Shown piece by piece: positions 43,583 through 57,051 of a stretch of DNA of 64,000 nucleotides. The position numbers and the translations under genes are program-made. The notes beneath the pieces are model-generated. The model did no database searches, was not told the origin of the DNA, and saw nothing but the letters and a program-made list of their open reading frames with translations. The stretch covers positions 62,001 through 126,000 of the forward strand of contig JAOTOL010001222.1 in assembly GCA_034440575.1 (NCBI GenBank), in the 5' to 3' direction. Every line of letters begins with the position of its first letter. The stretch's first letter is position 1. This DNA comes from Imbricaverruca yamaguchii. Taxonomy: Eukaryota; Arthropoda; Thecostraca; Neoverrucidae.

Positions 43583-44000
43583 CTCCCTAGGCTCCCGGCT
43601 GCAGGTGGCGGTACACTCCCCAGGCTCCCGGGTGCAGGTGGCGGTACACTCCCCAGGCTCCCGGCTGCAGGTGGCGGTACACTCCCCCCAGGCTCCCGGC
43701 TGCAGGTGGCGGTACACTCCCCAGGCTCCCGGGTGCAGGTGGCGGTACACTCCCCAGGCTCCCGGCTGCAGGTGGCGGTACACTCCCTAGGCTCCCGGCT
43801 GCAGGTGGCGGTACACTCCCCAGGCTCCCGGGTGCAGGTGGCGGTACACTCCCCAGGCTCCCGGCTGCAGGTGGCGGTACACTCCCCAGGCTCCCGGCTG
43901 CAGGTGGCGGTACACTCCCCAGGCTCCCGGGTGCAGGTGGCGGTACACTCCCCAGGCTCCCGGCTGCAGGTGGCGGTACACTCCCCAGGCTCCCGGGTGC
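43583..44000. repeat. 33-bp minisatellite with three-unit higher-order pattern
   Basis: Twelve full units and a partial thirteenth of CTCCCCAGGCTCCCGG, then S, then TGCAGGTGGCGGTACA, where S is C or G. Reading S gives C G C / C G C / C G C / C G C / G, a 99-bp higher-order unit. The unit is 11 codons, so both strands are open (VAVHSPGSRLQ on plus, REPGECTATCS on minus), including a 235-codon minus frame that is not regarded as a gene. Confidence 0.95.
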
Positions 44001-44035
44001 CTTGCTCTGATGTGGCGGCGGTGGTACACTCCCTA

Positions 44036-44504
44036 GCAGCCTGTGTCGAACATTTTCGAAGTGGTGTTATAAAAAAACGGCTTCTGTTTTTATTTTGCCG
44101 TGACATGTGCCTAACAATTTGACATCAAAATTAGATCGCTGGGGAATCGGCATTTTTCTATCAAAATGCGTTTGAAAAAGTGTACGGCATTCGGCGCCAT
44201 ATTGGCTGTGAGAACCAATCCAGATAAGTGGGTCAAATAGTACCTCTTTTTGATTGTCTCGATGAGCTGAGTCGATTGAAACGACGCAGTATTGTCGAAA
44301 AATCGATAGCTAAGAAAATATTGGCTATCTTATGTCTTCTAATACACCAGCAAATGTCCATTTCGAGGCATACAAGAAAAAATGGGCATCGATGGTCTCC
44401 GCGCTGAGCCAGCCCAGCCTCCTCAACAGATCCGAAACGTGGTCAAACCTTTTGCTGCAGAAAATAAGAGACTGTGAATAAGAGACTACAAAGACTGTGT
44501 CTTG
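44036..44504. other. Unassigned sequence
   Basis: No gene recognised. Confidence 0.4.
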
Positions 44505-44945
44505 GCGATTGATACATTACATGCCCTCCATAGGCTACTTCATGACCTTGACCTGAGGTCATAGTTTCGGAGTAAGAAGTATTCCTGCCTGGGCACTTTC
44601 GATAGAGCTTGTCACCAGCTATCCAACGCTGTTTTCCGTTTGTCGCTAGCTAGCATAGTTTTAGAGATCTTATGGGGAGGGGGCAGACATCTGCCCACCC
44701 CCCGAACATGCGAAGTTGACGCGGACCGCCGGACGTGCAGGTGTTAAACGATGTTCTAAACGACATCGTTTCCATGGGGATTTTTGACATGTTAGTGGAC
44801 TCGTTTCGACATCGCACACCTGACGAAAAACCAATATTTTAACGCTGGCCAGGAGACACCTCCACGGACCCACTCGTCTCCACACCGCCAGGGGACACCA
44901 CTACCACCACTCGTCTCCACACCGCCAGGGACACTACGACGGTTG
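44505..44945 (+). repeat. Dispersed repeat, copy 1
   Basis: Collinear with 45645-46270: GATTGATACATTACATGCCC, CCATAGGCTACTTCATGACC, GGGGGCAGACATCTGCCC (itself a short palindrome), CGTTTCGACATCGCACACC and a terminal CTCGTCTCCACACCGCCAGG duplication. It lacks 168 bp present in copy 2 at the CAC junction. No coding capacity; probably a non-autonomous transposon. Confidence 0.88.
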
Positions 44946-45644
44946 TTAGACAAGCCTTGTTTCTAATGGTGGTTTGTGCGTATCGTGCTTATGCTCACCA
45001 TTACATATTGTGATACATAAACATCTTGTACCTAACGCGATTTGAATTAAAAAGATTACGCATGATATGGTCTCTGTTTAATGTAATTTGCTGATAGCAC
45101 GACATTCTTATCACTCATTAACATAAGCATCCCCATATTAAGTGTCTCCCAAGATAAACGAGATAAACGAAAAAGATGCACATACAAGCAGGCTATAGGC
45201 TCAAAATTTTGTTTCAAGGACTTAACACGCGCACGTCTGGGGAGGCAGATATCTGCCCCCTGCGGTTTTTGCTAAGTTGCCGCCATACTAATGAGTTAGC
45301 AATAATTGGGCAATTTATTTCAAATTTATAACACGTCAGGATCTCATCAGGGATCATAATATATATCTTTTTTTATCGTAGCATTGAGCTGAGGTCAGGT
45401 CGCGGCCATGGCTTCCCCCATCATAGGACTATGGTAAAATATAGAAATGTTTCCTGGTTACATATTTGCTCTCGGAATGACCTCACAACCGTTGTGGCGT
45501 GCAGTTGGAAGCTATGTTGAATGTTACCGCTGAAATTTTTGCTCAGTGACCTCACCAAGGTCGTCTGAGGTCACCTGAGATCACTAGCACATTTCTGCGC
45601 ACATTGAGCTAGAAGGCTCAAATTTCCGTCATTGTGCTTGTATC
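44946..45644. other. Unassigned sequence between two repeat copies
   Basis: Contains a related GGCAGATATCTGCCCCC palindrome (45243) and several GAGGTCA half-sites near 45395 and 45545-45590. No gene recognised. Confidence 0.45.
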
Positions 45645-46310
45645 GCGAAGACGTGTCGATTGATACGTAACATGCCCTCCATAGGCTACTTCATGACCTT
45701 GACTTGAGATCATAGTTTCGGAGTAAGACGTATTCCTACTTGGGCACGTCGTTGGCGCATCGATTGTCCTCTGTAAATAGAATAGCGTCCGCCGGTTCTG
45801 TTACAGGTCCTGAGATATGTGTCAATATCTGAGAGTCCCACCCGATCTGGTCGAATTTGACTTATGATGACCCAGTTACCTGAATATTGTCCTGAGCAAA
45901 AAATGACCCAAACACTTTCGATAGAGCTTGTCACCAGCTACCCAACGCCGTTTTCCGTTTGTCGCTAGCTAGCATAATTCTAGAGAGCTTAGGGGGAGGG
46001 GGCAGACATCTGCCCCCCCCCGGACATGCGAAGTTGGCGCGGACCGCCGGACGTGCGAGTGCTAAGCGATATTCTAAACGACATCGTTTCCATGGGGAAT
46101 TTCGACATGTTAGTGGACTCGTTTCGACATCGCACGCCTGACGAAAAACCATTATTTTAACGCTGGCCAGGAGACACCTCCACGCACCCACTCGTCTCCA
46201 AACCGCCAGGGGACACCACTGTACCACCACTCGTCTCCACACCGCCAGGGACACCACGGCGCCCCCAAACATCTCCACACCGCCAGGGGACGCTGTCACA
46301 CCACTGCTTG
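45645..46310 (+). repeat. Dispersed repeat, copy 2
   Basis: Same element as 44505-44945 with an extra 168 bp (45748-45915) bounded by CAC at 45745-45747 and 45913-45915. The right end carries three CTCCACACCGCCAGGGGACAC-like units. Confidence 0.88.
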
Positions 46311-47044
46311 GCTCCGGGACTCGACGGACACAGTTTCGGATGGCCAGCGCTCTAGATATGCCAGTCATCAGGCCGGCGTCGCTGGTTCCGCTCTGGATCT
46401 GTATGATTGTTGTGAGTGAACAATGGACCGTAATGAATGAGTCGTGAACTTGTCAATGCCAGACTCGGCTTCAATATGAGAAGTTTGAACGGTCTGGTCT
46501 AGAGCGCCTCAACCAATAGCAGTACTGTCAGGCAGCCTTCTTTATATTAACCAACCCCCAGCTCCCCCAGCTCCCTAGCTTCACCTCTTCGTGCTCTCAT
46601 GGTGCGATAATTTTGTTTCGTTCCGCGAATGTGGCGTGGTTGAAGTGTTGGATGTTTTGAGCTCACGTATACCGGTTAATTGCACCCGAAAGGAATCGCT
46701 ACTTGTTGCACGGAAGCGCACACTATGCTGTGTTCAGTTGTACCATAATCTGTTCCTTTCTTTCGTGGGTATAAAACAGCACAAGTGCATTGCTTCCCAA
46801 ATCGACCCAGCTTTCCGCGATTTAGTTGCCCGCCGAAACCCGACCCGAAGAGCTGGCAGTCGCAGACATTGCGCATCCCCATGTCACGTGTCTAGCCGTG
46901 GCCCACGTGCCGGAAGAGGTCTGCTCTGCTACGGAGGCAGGTCTGCTGGAGGCCAACACAGGTCGTTCCGTCGTCATCAACTGCAGTCTGCTTTGACAGT
47001 CTTCCGGTGACTGGGACGGGGGGCCACGGGCGCAGTGATGGTGG
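46311..47044. other. Unassigned sequence
   Basis: Open frames of about 140 codons on both strands overlap (46591-47010 and 46822-47253) without recognised domains. CCAATAG and TTTATATTAA near 46515-46555 could be promoter elements but nothing confirms it. Confidence 0.35.
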
Positions 47045-47188
47045 TTGTTAATTTTATCACGAGTGTGTGTCACATGGCGTTGCGAATGTCTCACGCCGAT
47101 TGGTTGCGGGTGAAGGCTAGCGACAGGTGGAACTCGAACACAGCTTTTCGATTTGGAAACGAGCCCCTTACTACTAGATTGCACACCC
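47045..47188 (-). mobile_element. SINE, Val-like head group, worn copy
   Basis: Minus strand: GTAGTAAGGGGCTCGTTTCC, a degraded B box GTGTTCGAGTTCC, CACCTGTCGCTAGCC, ACCAATCGGCGTGAGA and CGCAACGCCATGTGAC, matching the 642-808 element. No clear target duplication. Confidence 0.75.
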
Positions 47189-48335
47189 CACCGAAGGCAC
47201 AGCAACTGCGGCGAAAGGCACAACAACGGCGGAAGGCGCAGCAACTGCAGCATAAGGCTACCGTCAAATACGAGGCGTGGTCATATAGCATGGAGAAGAC
47301 TTCGGGGGTGAGGGACTTTTTACGGCATATTTACTACTACTTCAATCTCATACGTTTTGATTAATGATAGCTCACTGCTTGGGTGATTCCATGCCCCGCT
47401 TCCATCTCCTTTGCGAGCGTAACTTCGTGCTGTGTGTTCAATATTACATTTTTTAAAACCTGCGATTGCGGTTCACTGTTGCGAACATACACACGTCTGT
47501 CTCTCGCTGCCGGGTCATTTTCTACAAAGAAAATACTGCCCTGACGTGCCAGTCCTAAATCTAATCATGTCACCGCCCGGTTGTATTTGTGGCATTTTTC
47601 ACTGCGCGTTGTTGTGCCGTGATATTCTGTAAGTTCGTTTTCGTCTGTCGGTCGGAATCGACCAAGTTGTCTCACAAAAAGAGGCCGACAAGAACTCGGC
47701 AACACTTGATTGGACTTGATTCTGGCCGGGCCGGCGGACTTCTCCCCATTTTGTTGTCGGCCGGTTTCATCGGTCAGCCGATTGCGCCGATTAGCCGCCG
47801 CGTGTCCTCGGCCTTCGAGAGGGTGGTGTTTGGGGCCCGCCGTACCTGCCACCGGCAGCGGCGGTTTCGATCAGAGAACCGAGGAGCTGGCCGACTCACC
47901 CCACCTCAGCCCACGCCGGTCGACGGTCCCAGTCTCGCTCCACATCGCTCCAATTCAGTGTTGGATTTGTGCTTTGGAATTCTGAATGTGGAGTTTTTTT
48001 TTTGTATTCGAATACGGAGAGGATAACTTTCTTCACATCTGTGCCATCAGTATATCAGTTGGCACATTCTAGTGGATCGCAAACTCTTTAATTACATACC
48101 TGCCCATTGCCAAACAACACCATTTAAACTCTAAATGAGAGAAGTGAGAAGATAATTTTTCTTTCTAGAAATTATAACGTTCTGGATGATAGAAATCCAA
48201 GAATGGCCAATCTTCCCCAATGGCCGATTTTCTCCAATCCTGCTCCAACTCACGCCTGAGCTGAGCGGAATTGTCGAGTCAAAGTCATTTGAAATGTTAC
48301 ATTTGGATGTATTATAGATGTAAAGTTTGCTAGCT
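47189..48335. other. Unassigned sequence
   Basis: Short GCACAGCAACTGCGGCGAAAG-type repeats at 47196-47265. No gene recognised. Confidence 0.4.
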
Positions 48336-48900
48336 TGCTCCACAACTCAAAACATACCAAGCTCACTGAAGCATTTCCGAGGCGGGTCGCGGACTCAACT
48401 GAAGCCTGTGCAGAGCGGGCGGTGCCGGAGGATGTTGTCGGCGGATCGGCGGTGCGTCGCAGGTCGGCCGACGTGTCCGTGACGTTGCTCAGCTGCCTCC
48501 GGACAGGACGGGCGCCGCGGCCGCGCCAGGCTGTTCAGTCGGCGGCCGCGACCCGGCCGCATACCGGCGGGCACATCACCAGTTCCAGGCGGCGGCGGGC
48601 GCCGTTCGCACGCGACGGCCGCGCTCTGGTAGCCGGGCGGCGGCGCCGCCGGCGCGCGGTTTCGACGCCAAGGAGATCGATTTGCGCGCGAGCGGCCGGA
48701 GCCGGCCGTCGGCGCGCTCCGCCAGTCGCCGCCGACTGGGGCCGCCGGGTGCGTGGTCGTGTGCGTGGGGCGACGCGCTGCGGGACTGACTGGCGCGCGC
48801 TAGACTGCGGCCGCAGGCAGGTGCGTGTGGCGCGGGCATCGGTGTCGGAATGTTGACCTCCAAAGTGAGATGTGCTGCTGTTGTGAGATGTTGGTGCACA
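48336..48900. other. CpG-island-like block
   Basis: Very CpG-dense 48.4-48.85 kb with open frames on both strands (173 codons plus, 112 minus), Arg/Ala-rich and without domains. It could be a promoter island or 5' exon. Confidence 0.35.
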
Positions 48901-49569
48901 CTGCTCGCGACCAATCCGAGTTGGAGTTTTATGCGGAGCTGTGTGGGATCTGTGCAGTGCTATTTTGTGGTATGGAGGAATTATGTGCCACTATGTGGTT
49001 TCAAGTGGTCGAGTCCATAGTTGAGTTGTGCAAATTACCAACTATGGACCATTGAACAAACATTTTCCCTACCTAGTGGCTGAATCATCTTGTTGCTCGC
49101 AAACTACCAGTAGCTTCCTTACATGAAGTAAATAATTGGTTTACAGTTGATCAGTTTGACTTGTGATTGCCATGCGCCGTGGCTGTGGTGCAACCGTACG
49201 CTAAACACCCGTCCTTTATAGATCTGGAATTATATTGGCTTCAAGGAAGGGCGCTCGACACATGTTTACATTTTGGAGAAACAGCTGATGGGGGTGTAGT
49301 AGCATGGTGTATACCTATCATATTCATTTAACAGCCTTGTTTAAGACCCAATATGTTTGCTTTTAGAAGCCTCATAACATTCGGAGTTATTTCAGCGATC
49401 GTCGTGTTGAAGTTTTGCTAGCTTAAGCTGGATTTCACCGTCTGCAACCAGATTTCGCCATTGACATGGCCAGTGCTATATTTGTTTCACTCTCCGTCAA
49501 TCGTGAACTGTGACCTATGCGTGTTTGAGCTGAACATGTGCATCAATAGTTGGAACACGGCTTCGTAGC
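48901..49569. other. Unassigned sequence
   Basis: No gene recognised. Confidence 0.4.
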
Positions 49570-50398
49570 TTAACCCGCGCCGTCTCGGGGGGGGGTCTTC
49601 AGCCGCCCCCAGGTTTTTTTTCGCGAATAGTGAACGAACGGCACGCAATAGCGCGCCAAAATTTGGCACACATTTTCCCACATCAATTTCGCATGCTGTT
49701 TCAAAATTTTGAAGTCATGTCATCTAGGGTCAACGAGTTAGTCAAGGTCAAGTGAGGTCATCTCCAAAAAGTTCAACCAGTTGTCACTCTTTAACGGTTA
49801 CAAATATTTGAATGACACGTTGAGCGTTTGCTTATCTTTAGAGATGCAACAAAGCGCACGGGAGTAATTTTCCTCGTTTTTGACCACTTATTAATTTTGC
49901 ATATTTGCCCATTACAGTTCAAATCGAAGATTCTGGCTAAAGTAAGCATTTTTATTGGAACAAATTGACTTGCAACAATATTTCTCGGTCTGCTCTACCC
50001 ATTCGAAAAGGAAAATGAAAGAAAACTTGAAAACTAAAAGTTTTGAACCTTCAAAAAAATTGTATTTTTGGTGGGCCAGAAAATGTTATGGCCCCTGGCG
50101 ATTTCGCTGTCCTTTTCTGATTCTAAATATTTTTTCGTCAATTATACCCCAAAGTGAACTCCCCGGAGCCAAAAACATAATGTAAGTCGTGAAAAGTCGT
50201 GAAAAAACTATCCCCCCTAATGACGTCACTTTGGGGGAAATTGTTTTGGGGATGGATCCGGGCCCTACTCGTCGAGCGCTTTCCGATGACAACTCTTTCG
50301 TTTTCATGCGACGCTTAGTTTGGATCTTAGAGGGAGGTCACTATCCCCCCCCCAGAGACGGGCTGTGAGGATCTGACCAGAGAGTCGGCGCGGGCTAA
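49570..50398 (-). mobile_element. piggyBac-like MITE, copy 2
   Basis: Reverse-oriented relative of 19349-20234. It begins TTAACCCGCGCCGTCTCGGG (49570) and ends GTCGGCGCGGGCTAA (50398), so the right TTAA has become CTAA. The interior matches copy 1 in reverse order, including TGACGTCAC (50221), GAAAAGTCGTGAAAA and the (A)GGTCA half-sites at 49725-49765. CpGs are largely retained. Confidence 0.85.
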
Positions 50399-51779
50399 GC
50401 CACCAGAGAAAACCAGTATTTGGTTAATGGCGTCAACATGTTAATATTTTTTTTTGCGCAGGGCTTCGATATATGAACTCTTTTGTGCAATGCCAAAACC
50501 GTTGACTTCCACTCAATTTGTAATTGTTTAATCTCAATTTGTCCATCCCCACCATAGTACGGTATCATTGTGGTAGACTTACTGTGGGTTTGCGCGTAAG
50601 AAGCGTGTTTTTTCTGCTCATTACCCACGAACGATAAAAAACGATCAAGTGTGGCCTAGAGGAACAGCGTATTAGCTATATTGCGGACCGGATAATTTAA
50701 AACTCTGCAAGTACCTTTGTAAATTTGAAAGCCATAACGTTATTGATAAAAGCACCCGGGAACCACCTGGCTATTTGTCTTTTCAATTCCAGTAGAAAGA
50801 TATAAATATAAACGAAGATTTTATTAAGTAGCTCGCCGATACTTCGCTGTATTTCGACATTATGGCGGGGCTAGAAAAAAGTAAATGCACATTTTCATCC
50901 ATAAGTATACAAGCATATCCACAAACGGTCGTGGTCAAAGTTTTGAGTATTGAATCATGACTAGGACTAGGACTAAGTCTCAGATGCTTGGAATTTCAGT
51001 TTCGTGATGACAAGTTGACCCGGGATGAATTTTTTGACAGGGACTACGAAATAAGTATCAAATTTAAGCAACTGACATGCTTGCAAAGAGCTCCATGCCT
51101 CGAGGCCTTGCAATTTTCATACTACACCCCCTACCCGCAACTCAACGACTTTTTTAACCTGGCACCTCACCACGTCTTTTCAAACTCCCTATGCGAATAA
51201 CGAATGATGCTGTAGTTACCTACAAGTGTCTTCTGTCATGCGTAGTTGTGGGTTATTGATTGACCTCGATTGGAGTGTCGGAAGATTTATTAGAGTGCAA
51301 GGCGCATTCATCGACTGGGAAGCTTCACACGTGAGCTTAGTTAGTGGTTGGCGCCCAGTTAACGAACTTCATGCAATCTGTCACGATATGTTTCGTGGAA
51401 CGTCTATAATGGCATGCAGTTTCCTGCCCTCGGTATGCGCGCGTCCATCCATGCTTGGTGTTGTTGAGGTAAGGGTGTTGATGAGGCACTGGACAGGAAT
51501 GGTGTCATGTAGCAACACTGGATCTTGCCACACCTGAGAAGTGGTCACGTCAGGTCTGTAAGTATGTTACCAATCGACCCATGGGGCCTGAGTGCAACAC
51601 CAAACATTATTCTTTGAACATTCCAGAACATTGTTGTTATCGTGTGCACAGTCTCCGATTATTAAGGCATTGGATGTTGTGTCCGCGCCGATCCATGAAA
51701 AAAAAATTGCGCTCCGTTTGCCACAATCGGCCACCGACGTAATCGTTCGTTATTCGTTGCCTTGTCCGCAATGATGATG
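50399..51779. other. Unassigned sequence
   Basis: No recognised gene. A 103-codon frame at 51226-51537 has no recognisable domain. Confidence 0.4.
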
Positions 51780-52100
51780 TCATGGCAACGGCAATGCCGC
51801 CGGCACTGGCCGCAAGGCACGCCGTGACGGTGCGGCCGGACGTAGCACGGGTCACGGCGCCGCCGGACGTAGCGCGGCGCCGTGGCACGCGTCCAGCGCG
51901 TGTCAAGATTGACAGTTGCCAGACTATTGGGAACCAGCGTCTGCTGCGGCGCCTTGACACGCGTCCGGCCACTCCGTGTGGCCAGACGCGTGTCAAGATT
52001 GACCCGTAATTCGCCGCATCCACCCTGCATGGCCGAGCGGCCAGACTATTGGGGTCACAATGGTTCCGTTGGGAGCGCGCGCGCGAGCGGCACCGGACGC
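51780..52100. repeat. CpG-rich block with 19-bp-arm hairpin and direct repeats
   Basis: Arms 51953-51971 and 51979-51997 (CTTGACACGCGTCYGGCCA) pair with one mismatch around 7 nt. CGCGTGTCAAGATTGAC occurs at about 51896 and 51988, CCAGACTATTGGG at about 51919 and 52041, and GCCGGACGTAGC twice near 51836 and 51862. Confidence 0.85.
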
Positions 52101-52139
52101 CCGGGTGCCGCGCCGGCCGACGCGTACGTCCGAGGTGAT

Positions 52140-52770
52140 GATGAGCCACTTAGGACCGCCGCCGCCGGTGTGGCACTGGGGCCTGGCGGAGATGCGGTGG
52201 TGGGGATTGCGGGGATGTGGCACTGGAATCTGGTGGGGGTGCGGCGGTGGGGACTGTGCAGATCTGGCACTGGGCCCGGTAGAGGAGTACCAGTGGGGAC
52301 TGTGGAGATGTGGCACTGGGGCCTGGCGGAGGCGTAGCATTGGGCATTGGGCATTGGGGTCTGGTGGTGGCGTGGCGGCGGGGATGGTGGGGATGTGGCA
52401 CCGGTGGATCAGGGTGAACGCTGGGTTGGTTGTCATGTGGCACTGGTGACTGGTAACAGTTTGACATTGGCAGTTGGAAGATGATGTGGCACTGGAGCTG
52501 CTGGTAAGGCGCTGGATTAGGTTGGAGGCGTCACTGGGGGATAGTGGTGATGAGGAAATTGCGGTTGTGGGTGACGTGATACGGGGTTAATGATGTGGTG
52601 GTGTAGTTGACGGCGATACCATGCTGCTGGTTGGTTCGAGTGTGATGCAGAAGGTGATGGTGATGTAGCACTAGGGTTGGTGGTGATGTTCCACTGAGAT
52701 TTGGGGTTGGGTGGTTGGAGTGGGGGTGTGGGGATTGTGATCTTTGGGTAATGTGGCCTGGGGTTTCGTG
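52140..52770. repeat. Degenerate GATGTGGCACTGGGG minisatellite
   Basis: TGTGGCACTGGGGCCTGG-type units recur with variable spacing (about 52170, 52216, 52265, 52310, 52395, 52435 and 52484), with GGTGGGGAYTG spacers. Higher identity lies within 52170-52335. Confidence 0.75.
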
Positions 52771-52791
52771 TGCTCAGTCGAAGCCCCGCTG

Positions 52792-52963
52792 GGGGCCTTG
52801 GTAGCTCAGCTAGTAGAGCGTCGGACTCTTGATCGGAAGATTGTGGGTTCGAATCTCACGACCGACGGCATTTACCGAGTCCACCCGTGACCAGTCGGCA
52901 TGGGAGGTTGACGATGCTATATAATCCAGCGGTTGAATGCGTTGTAAAAGAACCCAAGGAACC
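52792..52963 (+). mobile_element. SINE with tRNA-Lys-like head, perfect 17-bp target duplication
   Basis: Head CCTTGGTAGCTCAGCTAGTAG (A box), GGACTCTTGATC around a CTT-like anticodon, B box GGGTTCGAATCTC. The 3' domain has ACCAGTCGGCATGGGAGG, GTTGACGATGCTATATAATCC and TTGAATGCGTTGTAAAAGAACCC. The flanking duplication CAGTCGAAGCCCCGCTG is at 52775-52791 and 52964-52980. Its acceptor and anticodon stems have mismatches, so it is not a tRNA gene. The perfect duplication indicates a fairly young insertion. Confidence 0.95.
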
Positions 52964-53072
52964 CAGTCGAAGCCCCGCTGTCATTCTACTGGAGAAAGCT
53001 CTATTGTCACCACAAAATAGGCCGCTTCCCCAGTTCCCACCCATCCCAGACGGATCGTCCCGGGTCCTCCTT

Positions 53073-53242
53073 GTTTGTTTATTGGGTGGTTCACGACGCA
53101 CTTTATGCACGTTCACGGCTAATTGTGCCACACTTCCGTCGGTGAGCCGCGGGACTGTGAAATGTCCCGAGCGGCACCAGTGTCGAACCTGGGACCTCTG
53201 GTACCGAGAGCCCAACACCTTAACCACTCGGCCGTCCCCGCC
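53073..53242 (-). mobile_element. SINE with Ser/Leu-type tRNA head, 14-bp target duplication
   Basis: Minus strand: GGGGACGGCCGAGTGGTTAAG (A box), a long variable-arm-like segment, B box AGGTTCGACACTGG. The tail has GTGCGTCGTGAACCACCC and ends AATAAACAAACAA. Duplication CCCGGGTCCTCCTT at 53059-53072 and 53243-53256. It split a previously continuous host sequence around 52.98-53.42 kb. A fragment of the same tail lies at about 30371-30420. Confidence 0.94.
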
Positions 53243-53256
53243 CCCGGGTCCTCCTT

Positions 53257-54293
53257 CAGAAGCCTCCGTAGCTGTTCATCAGCGTTGTCGTCATCGTCAT
53301 GCTCCCGTCTGCAAACCGATGTTGTTTACCGCCTCCGGCTGTTTTGGACCATTGTGTGGCGTGTATGACGCTGAGACGTCAGCACCAGGGCTTTCGTTAT
53401 TAAACGCACACGCTGGTACACTTAATAACTTTAACTGATGTGCCTTCTGCCTAAATTATTCCTCCAGTACCTCCCGCGTACACACCCCATGCGTCTTGAT
53501 TAGTATCTTTAAGAGAACAAGTCTCCACAGTGTTGCTCCCCAATATATGCACATATTAGCATGGAGTCCCGTAGGTGGGATAGCAGTGATTTTACTTGCT
53601 GATCTGGTCCTACGCCCAATTAGTTAGCCCTCTCCCAATGAGTTTCGCAGGTCTACACCCCCGCCAGCTCCTTGTGCGAGTGGGAGGAGAGGGTAACAGA
53701 CAATTTCGCGCAAACTTGGACCACGATTCGCGGCACGTTGCGAAAGTCATTGTCGGTAAACACCATCCTGACCGTTCTGCAATATTTTGCTGATATTACA
53801 TTGTCTGTGGGCGTGAAGGCCTGGGTCGAGTATAAGCTGCTTTACCACCCGTAACTCCGAGCCGTCGTTCGCCACCAGCACCGCCACTTGGGGGCCTAGT
53901 CGCACGTTAAATGGTTGACAGAGATCACCTCGGGTGACAGTTCCGTTTTGAGCACCTTCCCGGATGACACAATCAGATGGTGATTACGGACTGCGTGGCG
54001 GGGGATGGATTTGCGTCGTCGCTTTGCCTCTGATGCTTGCATGGCTTCATCAGCTGATGACATGCGACCGTCGACAATAATCAGTCAGGCCGCCGCACGC
54101 ACTTGTCACGGACACGGACGTTCCCGTCACAGGATATCCTCTGGGATGTGTGGGGAGGAGGGAGGCGGATGGGGCAGTGTCGTGGCGTGGTGCAGTGCAG
54201 TGCAATAGTAGATGTGGCGGAACCGTGTTTTGCCGAGTTCTCGATCGAAGACCATGTGTATGGGGAGTGCTGGGGGATTGATGTGTGCAGACC
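53257..54293. other. Unassigned sequence
   Basis: No recognised gene. The frame crossing the SINE (52887-53438) has no recognised domain. Confidence 0.4.
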
Positions 54294-54377
54294 AGGGATG
54301 CGGAGCCGGGAACATTTTGGACGGCTCCGGCTCCGGGGAAGTATTCCGGCTCCGGCTCCGGCTCCGCATCCCTGGTG
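54294..54377. repeat. Exact 18-bp-arm inverted repeat around (CCGGCT)n
   Basis: CCAGGGATGCGGAGCCGG (54294-54311) is exactly complementary to 54360-54377. The 48-nt loop contains GGCTCCGGCTCCGG repeats. AGACCATGTGT direct repeats (54251 and about 54381) flank it. It lies 56 bp before the giant microsatellite. Confidence 0.92.
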
Positions 54378-54432
54378 CAGACCATGTGTGTGTGGGGTGG
54401 TGAGACTGCTGTACAGACCGTGACGACCTTAA

Positions 54433-56738
<2,306 letters not shown>

Positions 56739-57051
56739 TATCTAGCCCTAACTCTGTCTCTAGCCCTCCCCCTGTGCAGAGCGTGGGGGTGGACGCCGGG
56801 AAGCTGTGCGCGGCCGAGCAGTGGGCTGGCGGTGGGGCGGGGCCGCTGTGTCCGGCCGATAAGAGGCGACCGTCGGACGGCCGGCACGCTATCAGTCGTG
56901 TCGCCGGCTGGGGTCGACGGCGGCCTCCGTCGCCCTGGTGTCGTTCCGCCGCCGCCGCTTCCACCGCCCCCGCCTGCCCCGTCGACTCGCTGGTCCGGAG
57001 GCCCCTGGTCAGACGTGGACTGACTGCCTGGCGCACGTGACCTGCGGGCCC
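56739..57051. other. CpG-rich sequence, no gene recognised
   Basis: GC-rich, open in several frames, no domain recognised. Confidence 0.4.

Noticed and set aside
43399..44122. 235- and 194-codon frames with REPGECTATCS and VAVHSPGSRLQ repeats
   Set aside because: By-product of the 33-bp array, equally open on both strands.
48335..48856. A 173-codon gene
   Set aside because: Arg/Ala-rich translation of a CpG island with an overlapping open frame on the other strand; no domain.
52796..52868. A tRNA-Lys gene
   Set aside because: A and B boxes are present, but acceptor and anticodon stems have mismatches, a SINE body follows, and a perfect target duplication encloses the whole.
53160..53242. 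A tRNA-Ser or tRNA-Leu gene on the minus strand
   Set aside because: It is the head of a SINE bounded by 14-bp duplications.
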